DNA from: Camillea tinctor
Lineage: Eukaryota; Ascomycota; Sordariomycetes; Xylariales; Xylariaceae
Direction of reading: 5' to 3'
DNA: 64,000 bases
Assembly: GCA_022578605.1 (NCBI GenBank)
Contig: MU394079.1
Coordinates: 1 to 64,000, forward strand
The notes beneath the pieces are model-generated. The model was given only the letters and a program-made list of their open reading frames with translations, did no database searches and had not been told where the DNA came from. A program made the translations under genes and the position numbers. Below, one piece after another: positions 1 through 13,600 of this stretch. Within the stretch, counting starts at the first letter, position 1. Every line of letters starts with the position of its first letter.

Positions 1-2099
1 CCACAAACTGACCATCCCGGTAACATATGTGATTGGTGGCTGCTAGGGTTCTGACTCCACTGCCAAGCCTCCAGATACTACATATGGTGCGGTAGTTAGT
101 GGTAATTGTATACTAAAGAGATCATGAGGGCATCGACACTCCAACCCACATCACGAGGGTAGTCGCCAAGTAGCAAGCCCCCTTGGCAAATGTCTTGACC
201 TACGTTATTGTTGAAACGAAGCTAACCTTAGCGCTTTGACTCCAACGTAGTAGGTTGAATGACGGGGATCTTTAACGCTTAGCTAAAATGTAGAAATATG
301 AAATCCTCTACTTAAATTTGAATACTTTTTGCATTAATTTATGATTACTCTTATAGCTTGTCCGTATTCCGTCCAGTTCTTCTTCTTCTTCTTCTTCCTC
401 CTCTTGAAGCAAGTAGAACTAGGCATTACACGCCATATTTCACATGAGAACACACTAGAAGAGGTTTCCCAAGTGATGTTAGCCAGACCTCTCTAACCAG
501 TACACTACCTACATTACCAGCCATACGATACGAGCACATGTGGGCAGGGGTAGAGGTGCACGGGAACAGGATTCGAAGGATGCGGAGGCGGATAGGACAA
601 GAGAGTCGCCCGCATTTTCTCTCCCCGCTGCTGCACACACCTTCGACGCCTCCAATTCACTCTGCCAAATGGGGGAGGGGACATGAGTCCGTCTGGGTTG
701 GCAGAGGTTGTCAGAGGTTGCAAGAGTTTCTTGGGAGTGTGAAGGAGAGACAGTTGTTGTTAGGCTCAAGGATAGACACCACCTACGCATAGGTGGACTG
801 ATCGTTATCCCAAGCCACCACTATGAAGCTAAGTTATTGGAAACTGGCGTTCCAATCCGATCCAATCCAATTGAATCCAATTGCAACGTGAATAAATTGA
901 TTGCAATGGCGGAGTTTCTCTCGCTACTTTTTGCTCAATATCTCAACGAAGTATCTTGAAAGAGGAAAATAGTGAGTATACATGACCTCCAATGAAACAT
1001 ACACTAGAATGGTGATTTATTATTAGAAATGATAAAGTTATATGGATGGTCTTTGATTGCCATCGCTTTACACCACATTAGGTTGTATTGACTAACCTAA
1101 CCTACTGGATTTACACACACATTTGATGTTCCCCCGCAGTTTAGGTAGTCGGCCGCTAACCGAAGTTACCTTTAAAAAGTGTCTGGGCTCGAGGTGTGTG
1201 AGAATCGGGTGCTTGTCCGTGGCAGCATATGTGGGTAGGGATGCCCATAGTGAAAGGTTATTTACCTTAACCTCGGTCTGACAAAAGTCACGGTGTCAAC
1301 TACGAAATTGACGGTAGTCTGCACGCGAAACTAAAAACTTCCAAGGTTGTTAGTTAGCCCATAAAAAATGTATGCACACCAGAAATATCAAATTCTATCA
1401 CGTTGCGTAAAGAAAAAAAAGAAAAAAAAAGACTATACTTAATACAATTTCACAAGAGTATAATATATTAATTTGCATCGCAATTAAATTTTAAAAGCAG
1501 TCTGCAACTAGCAACTCTGGAGCAACACGATTATTTTGGTGGCACATTGTATATATGTGTTATCCTAGTAGTAGTAGTATTTCCTTGGTTTCTTGTACGC
1601 GCCACACCGTCACTTTGGTGGGTGACACCGTCACTTTTGTCAGACCCACTTACCTAACCATTTCACCGATCGTCCAAGTGGGGCTGTCGTCATACCCTAG
1701 TCGAGAACCGTCCAAAAAGGTCCTTAGACCTTGAAGCGGATTCGCGGAGACGATGAATGCCAAGGATTTTTGTTTGTTAGTGTATCCCTTGGGTGAACAT
1801 TCCACTTGAGTTCTCTTATCATAACGACAAAACCCTTGGAGGTTTTTAAGTTTTTATAAACTTATAACTTCAACACCAAGTGCACAACTTACCTTTCTTC
1901 TCTTTCGCATTTCTGAGTTTTCTTTCCTTTTTTCTTTTTTTTTAGGGGTTCCTTTTTATAATTCTAACTTTTGGTCGTGGTTGTATCTTGTAGCTTAACT
2001 CCGCTGGCTGGGCCGCACAGCGTTGCGTCCCTAAGAGACAAGTTAGTTAATATCATCCAATGAAAACAGCGTGAACCCGCGCACGCCCGTCCATCAGCC
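1..2099. other. intergenic, no gene seen
   Basis: Upstream region of the antiporter gene. Short open frames around 426-960 have no recognisable domain and no coherent splice structure, so I call no gene. It holds a TTC/CTT microsatellite near 379-405, A-rich tracts near 1410-1431, a CTT/T-rich pyrimidine tract just before the antiporter start (about 1893-1952, typical of fungal 5' leaders), and the inverted repeat pair listed separately. Confidence 0.6.
1278..1643. repeat. inverted repeat pair (possible small TIR element)
   Basis: The arm at 1278-1298 (ctgacaaaagtcacggtg...) is the reverse complement of the arm at 1623-1643 with one mismatch in 21. The right arm lies beside a shorter partial copy at 1604-1616 (acaccgtcacttt), so the unit also recurs directly. 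The arms enclose about 325 bp of A+T-rich DNA with no ORF. This could be a decayed miniature inverted-repeat element; no target-site duplication was established. Confidence 0.4.
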
Positions 2100-4997
2100 A
2101 TGGCTACCGTCACCGCGACGGCGACGGAGACACTCCTGTCGACAATCACCGCGACCGCATCCTCCGCTGCGGCCACCACTACCGGTCCGTCGCCCCAGGG
2201 CGGTATTCTAGAAGGAGTTCTCCCGAATACCTATCTGTCGTCGAATCCTATACAGCTTTTTATCATTCAGGTATGGCATAACCTATATAGATCACTTACA
2301 CCATTTGTGCATTCTTTGCGCCCTTGGTATTTACAAGTCAGATCCTCGCTAACCTGAACCTAGGCCGGCATTATCATCATCTTCTGCCGTCTCCTCCATT
2401 ATCCATTATCTTACTTCGGCCAGCCCCGTGTCATAGCTGAAGTCATAGGCGGCATCTTGTTGGGTCCCTCCGTGCTTATGCGCATACCCAACTTCAGGAA
2501 TGACATCTTCCCTACCAACTCTATGCCCGTACTGAACAATGTTGCCAATCTCGGTCTCATCCTATTTCTCTTCCTCATTGGCTTGGAGGTTGATATGCGC
2601 CTCTTCACTTCCAATTGGCGCGTCGCCCTCACTGTCGGCCTAGCTGGCATGGCCTTACCCTTTGGTCTTGGTTGCGCCATTGCCTGGGGCTTATACAACC
2701 AGTTTCATAACGATGGCAGTACCGCCGAGATCAGTTTTGGTGTCTACGCCCTTTTCATCGGCACTGCTCTGGCCATCACCGCCTTCCCCGTGCTTTGTCG
2801 CATCTTGTCCGAGCTCAATATGCTAGGCACACCCGTAGGCGTGACGGTGCTGGCTGCCGGTGTGGGGAATGACGTCGTGGGCTGGATTCTGCTCGCTCTC
2901 TGTGTCGCCCTGGTTAACAATGGCTCTGGCATAGCCGCATTGTGGGTTTTGTTGGTCGCCGCCGGATGGGTCCTCTTCCTGGTGTTTGCGGTCAAGCCTG
3001 TTTTTCACTGGATTCTGCGAAAGAATGGCAGCATTCAAAATGGTCCCTCCCAGGGCATGATTGCCCTCACGCTTTTGCTCGTGCTCACTTCGGCTTGGTT
3101 CACTAGTAAGTCTTTTCATACCTCCTTAGGCTTGCTTATGCCCCTTGACTCACTAGTCTAGGTATCATCGGTGTCCATGCCATCTTTGGTGCTTTCATAG
3201 TGGGCTTGATCTGTCCCCATGATGGCGGTTTTGCTATTCATGTAACAGAAAAGATTGAGGACCTAGTGACTGTCCTCTTCTTGCCCCTATACTTTGCTTT
3301 ATCCGGTCTAAGTACAGATCTTGGTCTGTTAAACGATGGCATTACTTGGGGTTATGTCATTGGCGTTATTGTTGTTGCCTTCTCCGGCAAGATCATCGGA
3401 GGCACTCTCGCTGCCAAAGCAATGAAACTTGTCTGGAGGGAAAGTTTCACCATCGGGGTGCTGATGAGTTGCAAAGGCTTGGTTGAGCTGATTGTTCTTG
3501 TAAGTGACAGTATTCACCTAAAGAAGGGTTATCTTTCTAATCTGCATCTAGAACATTGGTCTTCAAGCGAGGATTCTATCACAGAGAACATTTACGATAT
3601 TTGTTGTCATGGCTCTGGTAACTACAGTTACGACAACCCCCTTGACGAAATGGCTCTATCCCCCGTGGTATCGGACGAAACTCGAGCAATGGAAGCGTGG
3701 TGAAATCGACTGGGATGGCAAGCCCCTAGAAACTGATGTCGGAAGTCAATCGGACTCACTTGACAAAATTGAGAACACTAAGATTCGCCGGCTTCTAGTA
3801 TATCTTCGATTGGACAGCCTTCCAAGCCTTTTCACTTTCATCTCTCTCCTAGGAGAGGAGAAAGGGGCTTCAGCGAGCCTAGAAGAAACAGGAGAGTCTG
3901 GTCTTAAAAGAAATGCAGAATCGATGGTCGTCGCTAAGAAACGGCCATTGGAGGTGCACGCTGTACGCATTCTTGAGCTTACTGGTCGGACATCATCTGT
4001 GATGAAAGTCACCGGGGGAGATGACTATGCCCAACGAGACCCCGTTGTTAATGCGTTCCGGACGTTCTCACAGCTACATGATGTGGCAGTCTCTGGGAAT
4101 GTTGTTATTTCTACCGAAGAAACCTACGCTGAAACGGTTGTAACGCAAGCAGCGGATCATGAGTCCGACTTCGTACTCATCCCTTGGAGTGAGGTCGGAA
4201 GCAATACGGAGGACCAATCCATCCCATTCCAGGTTTCTTCCGAAGACCGTTTCACTGCGAAGGCCCATCTTGACTTTATCCGGGCTACACTTACAAAGGC
4301 AGTTTGCAATACAGGCATCTTTATTGGAAATGGCTTTGGTGGTACTCCACGCACCGACAAAGGTCGTCCTGGTTTCTCTCGAACTATCAGTACTGTGTCA
4401 ATGCGCAGCCACAGAGAGGCCGCGCTTCCTCCCATTGCGGACAAGACACATCACATCTTCTTCCCATACATAGGAGGTGTCGACGACCGCGCAGCACTGC
4501 ATTTCGTCCTCCACCTGGCTAGAAACTCGAATGTTACTGCTACTATTGCTCATCTGTCATGGTCTGAGGGCGAGGATGATATCGTCCCAGTCTCTGGAGA
4601 AAATTCAAACCCTACTGCATCTGTGAAGGATACCATCAATACTGAGATCAGTGCTCAAGATATCTCGCTTGTGGCGTCTCTCCATTCCGGACTTCCGACA
4701 GAAATAGCACATCGTATCACCTTGACTGAGGTAGCAGTAAACTCCAGCTCCGTCCTAAACCAGGTTATCAAGCTAGCAGGTGAGACTGTTGGCCAGAATC
4801 CGCGCAACGCGGGCGATATCGTCGTTGTCGGTCGTAGACATTCGAAATTGCCTGTAGCATCTCAAGCCGCTGAACAAGGCAATGCTGTTCAGGAGATGCA
4901 AGCGACTATCGGAGCGCTTGGCGAGAAGATAGTCATGAGTGGCTTAAAGAGCAGTGTGCTTGTTATACAGGCCGCGGGCAAAGGTTTAGAAAGATGA
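2100..4997 (+). CDS. kha1: Kha1-like K+/H+ antiporter (CPA2 family)
   Basis: Monovalent cation/proton antiporter of the CPA2 family. Yeast Kha1 works in the Golgi/endosomal membrane in K+ and pH homeostasis. Exons: 2100-2270, 2364-3105, 3162-3499 and 3552-4997, giving about 898 residues, normal for fungal Kha1 proteins. Introns start GTATGG, GTAAGT, GTAAGT and end in TAG; phases are 0, 1 and 0. The ATG at 2100 opens a Thr/Ala-rich extracytosolic N-terminus. About 12 hydrophobic segments (Na_H_Exchanger domain) span residues about 50-440, with family signatures such as AEVIGGILLGPSVL, LFLIGLEVD and SCKGLVELIVL. Residues about 450-898 form a hydrophilic C-terminal tail resembling the regulatory, universal-stress-like tails of this family. 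Nothing looks broken. No functional partner is adjacent. Confidence 0.93.
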
Positions 4998-7900
4998 TGC
5001 TCATCTAGACTTTCATTTGAAGGCATATTTCTTTTGCAGAAGGACGTATATGTTCGGTTTATTATCATTTAATAGTTATGTGTTTGGGCCTACGAGCCTA
5101 GGTGAGGCGTTGTATGTATGAATCCATCTTTAGAATACCATTTGAAGCATGTTAACGAATACCTATATGAGAGTTATGGACAATTAGAAGAACTAGTCTT
5201 TACTATGAGATATCTAGCAGTGACTAGCTTCCCTTCATGGAAGTTCAACCGCGTCGAGTGTTCTATGATGGTAAAGAAGCATCTATCTACCGCATAATAC
5301 TCACACCCTTTGAGCAGCGAATGCTTGATTCTCTGTGAGTTAAAACCACATTACATACCTATAGACCTTTCTCTGATTCACTCATTTCTTCAACTCCTCT
5401 CATCATGTCGCTTACTAACATTAACTTACTTCATGTCTCCTTAGATCAATCAATCCCATAGTGTAGCTCTTCTGGGTGGGGGAAGGGGGGGAGCTCCCTT
5501 ATCGGACTTCCGTCTACCTCATTCATCTCATTCAACCTCTTTCTCGCCTTTTACCCCCACCATTTGAACACATATCACATTCTTCTCGAAGCATAAGACG
5601 AGCTTCTAGCAAACTGACAGAACAGATTGATAGATGCTTACATGCGCCCAGCTGGGTTAGCTAGCGAGTTGGTAAGTGGACAAACGTGTGGTGTATTACT
5701 TGCATACACACACCACACATAAAAAAGAAATGCAATGCGCGCTGACAGACATTTACTACTTTGACCGTCTTTTGCTCCCCCTCTCCCGCCCTTTCAGCCC
5801 TATCGCAGCCGTTCCCGACCTGTTCGCTCCTCTCCAGCGGGCGGTATGCACATAAGACGACGACGCGAGCGCGCGCCCGCATGGCTCATAAGGGAAAGGC
5901 CGTCCGCGATTTCCTTTGGGCCTGCGTCAGACCGGATCCGAATCGGGACCGGCTGCTTGGTTCTAATGTATGCAATGTATGTACGTACGTACGTCTGTAG
6001 GTAGGTTGGTTGGTTACCATCCACTGCTTGCTTTGCTTGCTGGCTTCATCTGACCCCCATCAAGTAAGTCGGGTCTACAGCAGCACGCCAGGTACGGACG
6101 ATATGTGTGTTGGTTGTCAGTTAGATTGGGTTCTTAGGTAAGTAGACGTGTGAAGGATGAGGCATTCGGGGGAGAGAAGCCAAAATGGCTAGACGTACCG
6201 CTCTTGCACAACTGGGTTCTCCGGATTGTATACGGACTCTGCTCCTTTTTTCGTTTATAACATCGTTTATTTTTATTTATTCTTTGTAATGCTAATGTAG
6301 TTTCATCTCTTTTCCTCTCTCTTCGAGTTTCTCTGGCTCCTCATTTGCTCGATTTACGAAGCAAGGCAGGCGACATGACATGACCGGGCCACAAAGTGTC
6401 CCCCTTTCCTACTACCACTCCTTCTTTCTTCTTTATGGGTCGCACTGTTTGTCATGAACAAGAGCATAAATGGGGTAAGACAAGGCGAGATTCAGACAAG
6501 GCTGTGTGTATGTATGTATGCCATGAGGGAAAAGGGATTCTACGGGCCTTGGCGCGAACGCCAAGGGTCGATTCATTCTCGTCCCTGTGTTCCCCCACCT
6601 ACGTCTTTCTCTCTTCTCTTCCTCTCGTTCGTCATTTCTCTAATGATACATCCATGCGTAGCTCACGCGATGGCGTTTTTCCTTTGGCTGCTGTGTCATT
6701 TCTCTTTTTCTGTCACGCCGGCCAAGTCCGTCACGGTCGCCGCAAACTCCTGCTTCCTAGCTGGCGAGGAGCTTGGGAGAGGGGCAATGGCGCGGGGAAG
6801 CATACGATAGGGCAGCTCTCGATCGAAGGTAGCTCAAAAGGGGGATGAGCGGGCTGGCTGAATAAAACTTGACTGGTTAATCTAGAACTCCTCTATCTTC
6901 ACCGATGTCCTTCTTAGCTCTCAGTCACCACCGAACGACATATACCCCTCTTCTTCACTTCAGAGTGGCAACTAGTAATGGGACGTTCTTCGGGATATGC
7001 GGACGGAGTTGTGGTTTGGCGAGGATAGGTAGGTAGGCTTGATACCTAGATAGATACATCATCGCATCAAAGCGAGTCACACATAGCTACCGTGGCACGG
7101 TGACCCCTTCGTTACCCCAGATTGTGCCTTTTCCGTCATTTACCCGCGCCTGAACCTACCTTGACGCATGACCCTTTGCGTATCTATGTGACTCTTCGGT
7201 CGTCTCGTGGCGTTAAGTGATCCTTAGCTCCGCGGAAACCTAGGGTCTCGGAAAACCGAGGACCACCACCACTACCACTATCACCACCAACAACATCACC
7301 TCGTAGGTTAGCTACATACATAACCTAGGAGGAAATATGTGTAACTTACCCCATTATTCATTACATACAAATGTGTACTACACAGAAGTACACAACATAA
7401 CAAAAACGAAAGAGGCGCAGCGTTTACACGTCGGGATCCTTTTAAACCGCGGACAGGCTAACCACGCGTAACCTACGACATCGCCTGAAGGAACGAGAAT
7501 GACCCCTTTCTTTTCTCGACTTCTACTCGTAATAGAAATGTAGTACCTACTTTTTTTTTATCGTCTCCTAGGTATCCAACTCATGACTTCAGTTGCTTGC
7601 GGCTCCTCTTCCTCCCTGTGCCTCACCAGCTCAGCTATCACGAAATGAAGATGTCACGCTGAAATCATGCCATGGTACCGTATGCCCGTATATCTGTCTG
7701 CCTACTACATATAATCGAATCCCAGTGGCCATTTTATTTGATCTTATTTTATTTTAATAACAGTTAATAGCTTAGGTTAGTATCTGTCGGTGACCGACGT
7801 AGGATAGATCCATTTATCTATTTACACCCCTTCCTTTTCTCCCCCCCTTTGTATATATCTCATTACCAACAAAGCCTCGTGCACGGTATTCCGTCTCATT

Positions 7901-10560
7901 CGTTACTATTATCTCCTGATCTCTCTTCTTATCCTGAATATCAATCGAATCAATGCGCGCCATCATACACCATTCTCTCCTCCTTTTCCCCAATTAGGAA
8001 CATAGCTCCGCGACGGGGGAGCTCTAAGTGCCGAGGAGGACATAGAGTACTTACGATACCTGGGTACGCAGACGATCCTATGTAGGTTGGGGGCCGGTGT
8101 GAATACCTCTCCGGTGTAGCTTTATATGTGTTTATGCATGTATTCCAGACACCAAGTTCCGAGTCCCAACCTTCGACTAGTGTCGGAGGATTGTAGAGTG
8201 TGTACGTGTGTGTATGTGTGTGTGTGTGTATCATTATTTTGGTATCAAAAAAAGGGGGTGTGAGGAGGCTGACCCATTGCGGCCAATGGGAGATGAGGGG
8301 TGACTGTGTTATCATGCGAGGACCACGACGACAACAACAACAACACAACTAAAACTTGCTATCGTTATGAAATAACCTAGGTTACCTATCTCGCACCGAA
8401 CTAAAAGCGAAGAAGATTTTTGATGGCAACGTCTGTTACTCGACAGGGACGGTCTCAGCCCTATGTGATTTACCGCGAGGTTCGTTTTGAGTGGATTCTT
8501 TAGTCCTTTACATACTTCGTATAATCCTCCCGCTTCTTTGCCTATCTGACTGGCTGGTTGGTAGGTTCTCCCTAACCGTATCCTGTGCCGCAACTAGCTG
8601 TCTTCCCACGTTTTCCCTTTACTAACATTAGCAAGATGGCTATGATGGCGCTAGGGGCATCCCTACGTCTCTTCTCCCTCTTCTACTCTGTTACTCGCGC
8701 ATGGGCGTCTCTCAGCGATTTCTCTACAGGGTTCGTTGGACCGTTGAGGGGCTTGTCGGGACTCAAGGGTCGGTAAGATAAGCACTATAATTTCGTTTAT
8801 GGGGATAAGGCTGACATGAACTAAGGGAAGATAGGTTGTCGAGCGAGTGAAGTGCCGTAGATGTTGAGCCAGTCGGGGGGAGAGAGGAGGGGCTCGTGTG
8901 TACAAATCTCTCTCTGTCCCTCTTCGGTTTTTATTTTTACGTTTTGGCGTTTTACCAGATGAAGCAAAACGCCCGTCTTGGTATTCCAAGATCAGGTGCA
9001 TACACGTGTTGGTTATTAGATCGAGAGCACTCACACACATAAAACAGCATATGTATAAGCTATCCACACTAGCGGAGAGAAATCGTACTGCCGATTCGAT
9101 CACCCCCGTCCATCCGTCATGTTCCCCAATCCCCATCTTGAGCCCACCGAGTTGAGTTGGCTTAGACACACGGACATCGGGAGGGAAGCACGAAAAAGCG
9201 AATGATCAATTTACTGTTAGTCTGTTGGGACGACCGCCGTCGTAGCTGTTAGCCACTCATACGAAAGACGGCACATTATCGCTCCATATCTTATTCTATT
9301 CTGGTCACAACGGCAAGGAATAGGGGGGAAGATACATTAGATGGAGGGGAATATCTGTGTCTCTGTGTGTTTATTTGGATCATTAATATTTCTAAAACAA
9401 GCCGCATGCGGCAGCATCCAATATCACATCACAGGATATCTTGTTTTCTTCTGTCCCTTAGAAAAGCTGAAAGGAAGGGTTCCCCATTTACAATGAAGAT
9501 GGCTGTTTCCTTTTTTCAGCTCTAAACCTGGTTGCAAATCTGATTCGCCCATTCGCTAACGGTCTATCTGTTGCTCCAATCATTCATCAACCTTCTTGTA
9601 AGGTACCGATCGAAATATACCCTCCACTATTTCTCATATCTCTCTCTCCCTCACGCCCCTAGATTTCTCATGACAACGTTACGCATCGAGGAAGAATAGG
9701 ATCTATCTATGAATAGGTAGATCGGCAGGACACAAAGCCGAAATACCATACTCTAGCTTAGTTGCAAGACTAAAGAATCGGGGGGCTAGTATACATCGCG
9801 AGGGAATAGGAGAAGAGGGGGGTGTGATATTAACATAAAAATAGAAAATAAAAGGACAACGCTTTTTTAACCTTATGTACTACCTGGCCTAGGAGGGTAT
9901 GTTATTCCCACAATCCGTCCGTTGATAAAATTCTCCGTGGCATGTAGAAACGGGAATTGGTAGCAGTGTAACGCAAGAACCATGTGTAGTGTTAGGTACT
10001 ACTTGCCTACGGCACAAGTATGTGTGTGGTGTGTGTGTGCGTGCGCGCGTGCGGACGTGCGTTGCCTATTACCGTCCACCGATATCCCCTACCTATCCAA
10101 GCTGGTGGATGTATTGCCACGCGGCGTCCTAGTCCTAATCTCCCACCTCTTCTGCCCGGGCCTAGGTACCTAGTCCTGCCTGTGTCTGTAGCTACTCCCC
10201 CCCCCCTCGTCCCCCTCCACCCATTGTTAGATATCTAAGAAATTACTCTTAGCCGCCGAGGAGAACGTTCTCGACTCGGCTAACAGATCCGTACTGAGAA
10301 GCGTGAAGGGGGTGTAAAGATGTAGGGGATAGCGAGGAGAGAGGCGTTAGGGTGTTAGAGGCGTGGAAAGATGAAGGAGGAGAAAAAGGAGGCGTTTTTC
10401 TTCCCTACCACTTCTATCTGCGGTCATTTTCTCTTTCCGCTTAATCGCGCTGTGGGGGGCGGAGGTGGCGAGAAAGCCAGTTTCTAGACGCCTTCGATGC
10501 GGAGAGGTGCGGTGAGCTTCAGAGATAGGGGGAGGTAGCAATGAGAGAGAGACCACACAA
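4998..10560. other. gene-free region, part 1
   Basis: First part of a 26 kb stretch between the antiporter and the bZIP gene. I read all frames and found only short open frames made of low-complexity or shadow sequence, such as 6396-6848 (+), without family motifs, codon bias or consistent splice signals. Visible items: a GTAC repeat at about 5979-5994, many GTAGGTAGG motifs, a TGTG tract at about 8203-8228, and a CAA run near 8332-8345. 10199-10206 is C-rich. No RNA gene could be supported. Confidence 0.55.
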
Positions 10561-10572
10561 GATTTGAGATTG

Positions 10573-10582
10573 GGATAGAGAT

Positions 10583-10630
<48 letters not shown>
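10573..10630. repeat. GATA/GA microsatellite
   Basis: A few GATAGA units run into an uninterrupted AG repeat of about 21 units ending near 10630. Simple-sequence repeat in the gene-free region; likely polymorphic in length. Confidence 0.95.
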
Positions 10631-10634
<4 letters not shown>

Positions 10635-13600
10635 TATGGTCTATTTTTCGTATAACCTGAGCGGTAACAATAACCAACTCCCTCCTAGGATGTATACCTA
10701 TGTATGGCGTTACATAGAATGAAAGGAGGGTAACACGAATGGAAAAGAGTTATTTCCCTCTCTCCTTCAACTAACCCCCTGTTCTCTCTTTCAGCGTCTC
10801 TCTACCTCTGTCTGTGTCTCTTTTCCGCTTTCCGTTCCTTCTTCCCGAAAGGTTTCTCAGCTTTTACGCGACATGCGCCGCAGAGAGGCGTCGTCGGATG
10901 ACTGGGAGGTTGTGACAAATGGTTACATTTGTGTAACTCGAGTGTTGAACAAAGCACATGGTGTGGGGGGATGAAAGGATTAAAGGGGAGCAGAGACAGC
11001 TATCTATCTCCTAGTTAGGTGATGCCACAGTAACAACGCCCGGGACTTATGATTCTGTGTATACCTGGACTAAGTTAAACTGGAGAGAGATGTTAAGTAG
11101 GCTATTAGATCCGTGTCGGTGCCGAGTCCAAGACCAGAACCCCGGCGCATCTGAAAGGCGTCTCTTGTCTCCCCCCCCTTGTCACATGCCGTAGTTAGAC
11201 AAAAGGCGGCAAGCCATTCCACTTCAATGTTGGATGTAACCGCAGGGAATTATTAGTTCATCTAATCCAGTTACCCACATTGACATATGTATCCTGATAC
11301 CTATGGACATAACCTACCTAGTTAGATTCAAATACCTCGTTACCTACTACCTATACTGTGTTACAGTAAACAACTGGTGGCCGGGGATGTTGACAATAAC
11401 TAACTAGTTTATACTAAATGAGCCGTACATGAATCCACATCCTACCAGCCTACTTACTCGGAACCGACAGATACGTGATCCTGTCCCGATAGGCGCAGTT
11501 GAGGAGTGAATACATAGAGAGATAGAAGACCATAACGAATGCCTGTTTCGATCAAGGACATGGTAACTTTTTAGTGGGATACCTAGTAACAGGTTAGTTG
11601 TAGAAATCTATTCCATCTCTTTTTTATAATTATTATTATTATTTCCCTATTATACTATGTATTCCCTGTCCCTTGTCCAAACCCACGTTTCTAGCGCGGG
11701 GTTATCATATCATTGTTGGGGTTACACACACTTATAGTCGATCCAGGTCCAGAGGTTTTTATCGACTATATCCCATGTATATCTCCTCTAACTTACGTAT
11801 TAGTAAACATAGGTTAAGAATAGCAAATAGTACTCCGTCAAGCACATTAGTGTTGCACCATGTCTCATTGTCTCCGGGTCTGGTGATGAAGCACGGCGTT
11901 GAGCTATTCTAATTCTCGATGCCTCTTGTTCCGTGTTTCCAACTTGGCACCTTGGCCTTTTGACGGGATGTCGAGATACATTCATTAATATCCAAGTTAG
12001 GCGTTTTATCTTTACATGTGCACTTTAAAACAAATAAGGTAATTAGCGTATTAGATACGGATAACTTTCCGAATGATCTATACTGTGAGTTATTATGAAG
12101 AATCCTTCGCTAATGTTTCCTGTTTAGAGGATTCCCTGTGAGCCATTCCACCTTTCCGCGAATATATATGTATGGTACTTTGAGCCTATACCTGGGCAAG
12201 CCAATGAACTGCCTGGTTCACTTAGATAGTGTTGCACTCATCCATTTCGTGATGAGCTAAACCAGGTCTGATATAGTGTATAAGTTTTAGCTTGCGTCCC
12301 ATGTACAATACATCCATATAGGTATTTAATAATTGTCCCAAGTACACTACTTAAAATCCTTCGGGAGGATCTGGACATAGCTGGAGGACCCTCCAGTCCC
12401 TTTCACCACCCCCCTACCGAAAGTAGTCGCACGCCCACCCACTTAGGAATGCCCTACGATATACGTATGCATCCATTTACGGAAAGAGTATACTATAGGT
12501 ATCTGCAGGAATCTCTAATAGAGAATTCCGTCTTTCTTCGCCTTGAGCGGCAGAGCCTCAAAGGGAACAAAATCTCCCCCAAAGGAAACCATATTCTCCC
12601 ACCAACCAACACTTTTTGATCTAGGGTCTGATGCAAGATGCGAAAGCCGTGCACGCCCACATATACACGCGCCGCACATATACGCAGTAGTGTTGTATAC
12701 AAGCCTCTACGCCGGGCCCCGGTCTAGCGTAAAAGAAAAGCAGCGGCACAGCATCTAATAACTTGGTCTGCCTTACGTACTAGGCACACAGGTTGGCATA
12801 TGTACCCAATCATAGTCGATGGCTCTTTATTGCGTCCTAAACTTAGCGCATCTACTTGGTAGTAGACTCTACGGCAGAAGCCGCTTTTTCATTTTGTTAG
12901 GATCCCCGGCACTTGAGACTTACTCTTGCTGGGTATCCTCGGGGTGGACAGGTGGAGGGAGGATGTGCGCGAACCAATGAATATAATTTTAGGCAGACAA
13001 GGTAAGTCCTGAGTAGAAAAGTAGGAAGAGGCGGAGGAAACAAAAGTAGTAGTGGTAGTCATGGTAGTAAAAGGAAGCGAAATGACGAGGCGCCCCGCGA
13101 GTAGCGCCGAAAGCAAACGATGACATCGACAAGTTTAGAGGGGCAAAGACACCACCACTTAGACACGCTGTCCGGGTGCAGTGGATACACGGGATCTCTC
13201 TATCAGGGCTTGTAAACGCAAGCCGGGTCTCTCTAACGGAGACCGAACCGGCTCTGAAGCTATATTGGGAACCGAAGAAGCACACTTGTGGCGGAAAGGC
13301 GGGGGCGGAGGAGGAGGAATGGAATAGGGGGGTAAGGTGTTTATGGCGTTTGCATGTACTATGGGAACATAGAGAAGAAAAACCATCGATAGTGAGACAT
13401 TGTCATTGATATTAGATTTATTCTAGAAGAAAAGAAGAAGTAGTAGAAAACAATGATGACCTACGAATCCTTTAGCCTTACCATGCTGACAACCTGAGCT
13501 GTGCCTTGCATACTTATTAACCTATAAACCTTACCCAATTGAACAGTTCTCATGACAAAGACTAAATGCAAAAATATAGGTCCCGCCCCGCGAATTCTTG

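Noticed and set aside
6396..6848. 150-codon frame on the plus strand
   Set aside because: No domain, overlapped by another open frame of similar length, low-complexity Phe/Ser composition, no splice or codon support.
7561..7650. tRNA-like or SINE-like segment on the minus strand (A-box-like tagctgagctggt, weak B-box)
   Set aside because: Acceptor and T-arm do not pair, the B-box has a mismatch at a key base, and no T-run terminator follows on that strand.
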